Positions 61,031-64,000 of a stretch of DNA of 64,000 bases are shown here, piece by piece. How positions within the stretch are numbered: the first letter of the stretch is position 1; every line of letters begins with the position of its first letter. The stretch covers positions 5,627,501-5,691,500 of the forward strand of contig NZ_LR134318.1 in the NCBI RefSeq assembly GCF_900636825.1. The letters are read 5' to 3'. The position numbers and the translations under genes were made by a program. Under the pieces are notes generated by a model. That model made no database searches and was not told the origin of the DNA. It worked only from the letters and a program-made list of their open reading frames with translations. The stretch is from Pseudomonas fluorescens. Lineage in GTDB: Bacteria; Pseudomonadota; Gammaproteobacteria; Pseudomonadales; Pseudomonadaceae.

Positions 61031-61100
61031 AAGATCGCAGCCTGCGGCAGCTCCTACATCGATCCCTGTAGGAGCTGCGGCAGGCTGCGATCTTTTGATC
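61029..61100. repeat. REPIN (GTAGGAGCTGCGGCAGGCTGCGATC family)
   Basis: Inverted arms AAAGATCGCAGCCTGCGGCA and TGTAGGAGCTGCGGCAGGCT are only about 15 bases apart, the tightest pair here. It begins at the DUF2059 gene stop and ends before the convergent hydrolase gene. Confidence 0.92.
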
Positions 61101-61105
61101 TGTTT

Positions 61106-62053
61106 CTAGAGATTCCGCCCCCTGATCCGCTTGCTCAGAAACCCGAAATATTCCTCGCGCATCTCCGCCGTTTCATTGGCCAGATGATGCCGCGCCTCGG
61201 CCAGCAAGAGAATCTGCGGCCGGTCGAACTTCCATTTCAGCACCTGCAGATTGTGCTGCCAGTCGACGGTCATATCCGCCTGCCCCTGAATGATCAGCGG
61301 CCGTCGCGGACTTTTTTTCGCGTGCTCGACGCGGATAATCCACCGCGATAGCGCCCCGACCCATTGGGTCGGCAGACGTCGCGGTTGCAGCGGATCGGCC
61401 TGGAGAAAGGGCAGGAAATCCGGATCGTTGGAGTTCTCGCTGAAGCGCCGGGCCACGCCACGGACGAAAGGCCGAAGCAGGTAATAACTCAACTGCGACC
61501 ATCCCCACGCCCGCGGCCGCACCAGCGGCGCCATGAGAATCACCTGGCCCTGCGCCGGACTGTTTTCGGCATGGTTGAGCAGGTGATCGACGACGATTGC
61601 GCCACCGGTACTCTGCCCGCACAAATGCCACGGCTGCGGCAGGGAAATCGAATTCGCTTCGGCGAAGAGCGCCTGCAAGACATCCTGATACTCGGAGAAA
61701 TCACGAATACTCGCCCGCGGCCCGCTCGACAGACCATGCCCCGGCAAGTCGCAGGCGATCACGGCAAAATCCTGATCCAGTGCCCATTCGATCACATGCC
61801 GGTACAGCCCGATGTGATCGTAGTAACCATGCAGGAGGAACAGCGTTGCCTTGACCTTCTCCGGCCACCAGCAATGGCTGACCAGTTCGTAGCCATCGAC
61901 CTCGAAACGGCCCATGCCGCGCCAGACATCACGTTCGGGAAAGTCGGTTTGATAGAAGCGCTGGTAAGCCTTCGCTGCCTCCGATAACGGCTGCCACTCG
62001 GCCAAAGGCTTGAGGCTGGCGCGGAGTTGATCGGGGTCGAAAGTATCGGGCAT
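61106..62053 (-). CDS. Alpha/beta hydrolase, lysophospholipase/monoacylglycerol-lipase type
   Basis: This 315-residue serine hydrolase shows FLLHGYYDHIGLYRH (oxyanion region, near residue 72), the nucleophile elbow CGQSTGG (Ser near residue 144), IQGQADMTVDW (acid) and a final His in EARHHLANE. The pattern fits the PldB/monoglyceride-lipase group. There is no signal peptide, so it is likely cytoplasmic. It is divergent from the DUF6436 gene. Confidence 0.87.
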   Translation of the reverse strand: MPDTFDPDQLRASLKPLAEWQPLSEAAKAYQRFYQTDFPERDVWRGMGRFEVDGYELVSHCWWPEKVKATLFLLHGYYDHIGLYRHVIEWALDQDFAVIACDLPGHGLSSGPRASIRDFSEYQDVLQALFAEANSISLPQPWHLCGQSTGGAIVVDHLLNHAENSPAQGQVILMAPLVRPRAWGWSQLSYYLLRPFVRGVARRFSENSNDPDFLPFLQADPLQPRRLPTQWVGALSRWIIRVEHAKKSPRRPLIIQGQADMTVDWQHNLQVLKWKFDRPQILLLAEARHHLANETAEMREEYFGFLSKRIRGRNL

Positions 62054-62152
62054 GCAGACATTCCAAAGCGGTAAACGGACTTTATCGGCCTGCGATATTC
62101 ATCTGTCGCGGCAAGCATGGCAAGCTAGCCAACCTTTTCAGATACCGACATC

Positions 62153-62731
62153 ATGCGTTCGCCCTACCGCACCGCACTGTTCGCCAGCCTGCTTGCGCTG
62201 ATCTGCGCCGGGGTGCTGTGGGCGGCGTATGACTGGTTTCAGGGGCGTTATCTGCGGGCGTTCAGCGAACACACGGCGGTATTTTCAGGCGATCCACTGC
62301 GCCTGCCCGACGATCTCGCCGGGCCCGGAAACATTCGCCTCGTGCATTTCTGGGACCCGGCGTGCCCATGCAACGTTGGCAATCAACAGCACCTGACCGA
62401 GATGGTCGAGCAGTTCGGCGCCAGGGGCGTGGAGTTCTTCGCCGTGCAAAAGCCCGGCAGTCACGGCCAGTTGCCCGTCACCCTCTCCGCTCTGAAAACG
62501 ATCATTGTCCTGCCCGGTTCCGAACAGATCCCCGCCAGCCCGGCTGTGGCGATCTGGGACCGCAGCGGCAAACTCGCCTACTTCGGCCCTTACAGCGAAG
62601 GCCTGACGTGCAACTCCAGCAACAGCTTTATCGAGCCGATCTTGCATGCCCTGACTGATGATCGACCGGTTAATGCTACTCACACTTTGGCCGTCGGTTG
62701 CTACTGCCCGTGGCCTGTGGAGGCGCACTAA
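62153..62731 (+). CDS. DUF6436 membrane-anchored thioredoxin-like protein
   Basis: This 192-residue protein has one N-terminal membrane helix (about residues 7-27) and a thioredoxin-like domain. The motif FWDPACPCNVGNQQ supplies a CPC variant of the usual CxxC (Cys near residues 73 and 75). Further Cys residues lie near the C-terminus (TLAVGCYCPWP). The active site faces the periplasm. It probably reduces or isomerises thiols, but a CxC spacing is unusual and the partner is unknown. Confidence 0.82.
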   Translation: MRSPYRTALFASLLALICAGVLWAAYDWFQGRYLRAFSEHTAVFSGDPLRLPDDLAGPGNIRLVHFWDPACPCNVGNQQHLTEMVEQFGARGVEFFAVQKPGSHGQLPVTLSALKTIIVLPGSEQIPASPAVAIWDRSGKLAYFGPYSEGLTCNSSNSFIEPILHALTDDRPVNATHTLAVGCYCPWPVEAH

Positions 62732-62833
62732 GGCATTCCGGACTTTTCAAGGACAGCGCTGCATCGGCCGCATGGTGTGTGCTAATTGTTTGCAGCCGCA
62801 CGGGCGGCCATCCCGCTTGCACAAGGAGTCACC

Positions 62834-64000
62834 ATGAAGCGTGTGTTCACCGTTGTTGCCTTGCTCATTGTTGTCCTGCTCGCCGGCGCAGGCTGGTACG
62901 TCTACAGCAAACAGCCGACGCGCCAGGGTCAGGTCGAATTGCGCAATCTGCAAGGTTCGGTGACGGTGCGCTACGATGAACGCGGTGTGCCGCATATCCG
63001 CGCCGAAAACGAGACGGACCTCTACCGCGCCCTCGGTTATGTCCACGCCCAGGACCGGCTGTTCCAGATGGAAGCCATGCGCCGCCTCGCCCGCGGCGAG
63101 CTGGCCGAAGTGCTCGGGGCGAAGCTGCTCGACACCGACAAACTGTTCCGCAGCCTGCGCATCCGCGAGCGCGCCGCCAGTTACGTGGCCAGTCTCGATA
63201 AGCAGTCACCGGCGTGGAAAGGCCTGCAAGCCTATCTGGATGGCATCAACCAATATCAGGACACCCACGCCGCGCCCATCGAGTTCGACGTGCTGGGCAT
63301 CCCCAAGCGACCGTTCACGGCCGAAGACAGCATCAGCGTTGCCGGTTACATGGCGTACAGCTTTGCCGCCGCGTTTCGCACCGAGCCGTTGCTGACCTAC
63401 GTGCGCGATCAATTGGGCGCCGATTATCTGAATGTCTTCGACCTCGACTGGCAGTCGAAGGGCGTGCTGGTCAACGGTCATGCCAAGCCAGCGCCAGCCC
63501 TCGCAGCCGGCGACTGGAAAGACCTCAATGCCCTCGCCCGCCTGAGCGAACGCGCGCTGATCGATAACGGTCTGCCGCAGTTTGAAGGCAGCAACGCCTG
63601 GGTGATTGCCGGCAGCCGCAGTCAGAGCGGCAAGCCACTGCTGGCGGGCGACCCGCATATTCGTTTTTCGGTACCGTCGGTGTGGTACGAAGCGCAGCTG
63701 TCGGCGCCGGGCTTTGCCCTGTACGGTCACCATCAGGCACTGGTGCCGTTTGCCTTTCTCGGGCACAACCTGGATTTCGGTTGGAGCCTGACCATGTTCC
63801 AGAACGACGATCTCGATCTGATCGCCGAGAAGGTCAATCCGGACAACGCCAATCAGGTCTGGTATCGCGGCCAGTGGACCGACATAGTCATCACCGAGCA
63901 GCAGATCAACGTGAAGGGGCAGGCGCCGGTGACGATCACCTTGCGTCAGTCCCCGCACGGGCCGATCGTCAACGATGTGCTGGGTACCGCTGCCGGAAAA
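62834..64000 (+). CDS. Penicillin-acylase-family amidase (partial, runs off the end)
   Basis: The 389 residues in view start with a signal/membrane segment (about 5-24). The Ntn-hydrolase alpha chain and spacer follow, then the autocleavage site with the catalytic Ser of GSNAW (Ser253) and the start of the beta chain (GSRSQSGKPLLAGDPH). The position matches PA0305 (HacB), an acyl-homoserine-lactone acylase of P. aeruginosa, so quorum-signal hydrolysis is possible but unproven. The start at 62834 follows AAGGAG. Confidence 0.88.
   Translation, partial: MKRVFTVVALLIVVLLAGAGWYVYSKQPTRQGQVELRNLQGSVTVRYDERGVPHIRAENETDLYRALGYVHAQDRLFQMEAMRRLARGELAEVLGAKLLDTDKLFRSLRIRERAASYVASLDKQSPAWKGLQAYLDGINQYQDTHAAPIEFDVLGIPKRPFTAEDSISVAGYMAYSFAAAFRTEPLLTYVRDQLGADYLNVFDLDWQSKGVLVNGHAKPAPALAAGDWKDLNALARLSERALIDNGLPQFEGSNAWVIAGSRSQSGKPLLAGDPHIRFSVPSVWYEAQLSAPGFALYGHHQALVPFAFLGHNLDFGWSLTMFQNDDLDLIAEKVNPDNANQVWYRGQWTDIVITEQQINVKGQAPVTITLRQSPHGPIVNDVLGTAAGK

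Overview
The window is a stretch of Pseudomonas chromosome, most likely from the P. fluorescens group. The gene order rpoH-ftsX-ftsE-ftsY, M16 peptidase pair, rsmD, the lao alcohol-oxidation locus, coaD, ferredoxin, mutM, pfpI, rlmI-like, ilvD, folA, thyA-lgt, ptsP-rppH, ilvA, rpiA, and the divergent 2-hydroxyacid dehydrogenase/serA pair matches the conserved region I recall around PA0305-PA0376 of P. aeruginosa. Many intergenic gaps carry the paired palindromic REP elements (REPINs) typical of fluorescent pseudomonads. Coding density is high. The sequence looks GC-rich throughout except near 19.2-19.9 kb. I see no tRNA, rRNA, CRISPR array, insertion sequence or prophage.

Layout. 1-3.3 kb: start of rpoH and the ftsYEX division/secretion genes on the minus strand. 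3.7-8.3 kb: two periplasmic M16 peptidase-like proteins, RsmD and a YheT-type hydrolase. 8.4-13.8 kb: a sulfurtransferase and laoR/laoCBA for long-chain alcohol and aldehyde oxidation. 13.9-19.1 kb: coaD, a ferredoxin, mutM, an HDOD protein, pfpI and an RlmI-type methyltransferase. 19.4-22.8 kb: an unfamiliar four-gene operon, described below. 23.1-31.2 kb: ilvD, phosphorylcholine phosphatase, a cystine symporter, folA, and a DUF2868/DUF3482-GTPase pair. 31.4-38.1 kb: an aminoethylphosphonate uptake and degradation cluster (PhnZ-like oxygenase, FAD oxidase, ABC transporter, LysR regulator). 38.2-41.0 kb: the Cd/Zn efflux ATPase CadA with divergent CadR. 41.1-51.5 kb: thyA, lgt, a TSUP permease, an NRDE protein, ptsP-rppH, a HAD phosphatase, ilvA and rpiA. 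51.7-64.0 kb: two SdiA-regulated-domain paralogues, an FAH-family enzyme, a D-2-hydroxyglutarate-type dehydrogenase opposite serA, small exported proteins, a PPHD-type 2OG oxygenase, hydrolases, and the start of a penicillin-acylase-family enzyme that runs off the end.

The most interesting part is 19.34-22.83 kb, which looks like an undescribed RiPP-type (ribosomally made, modified peptide) locus. A good sigma70-like promoter in AT-rich DNA precedes a 23-codon gene with a strong ribosome binding site. An intrinsic-terminator-like hairpin follows, and then three overlapping genes: a SagB-type FMN oxidoreductase, an AurF-family diiron oxygenase that keeps all seven metal ligands, and a Bcr/CflA-type exporter. 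The peptide has no Cys or Ser and ends in Val-Ala-Pro-Lys-Ala-Arg. No YcaO cyclase, radical SAM enzyme or protease is present, so classical azole chemistry is unlikely. The locus sits between rlmI and ilvD, which are neighbours in P. aeruginosa, consistent with acquisition as an accessory island.

Other points worth checking are a 32-bp loopless palindrome between the dehydrogenase gene and serA, a Shine-Dalgarno-masking hairpin ahead of the phosphonate ABC operon, a probable LaoR operator, the absence of PhnY from the phosphonate cluster, and a three-copy tandem REPIN array.
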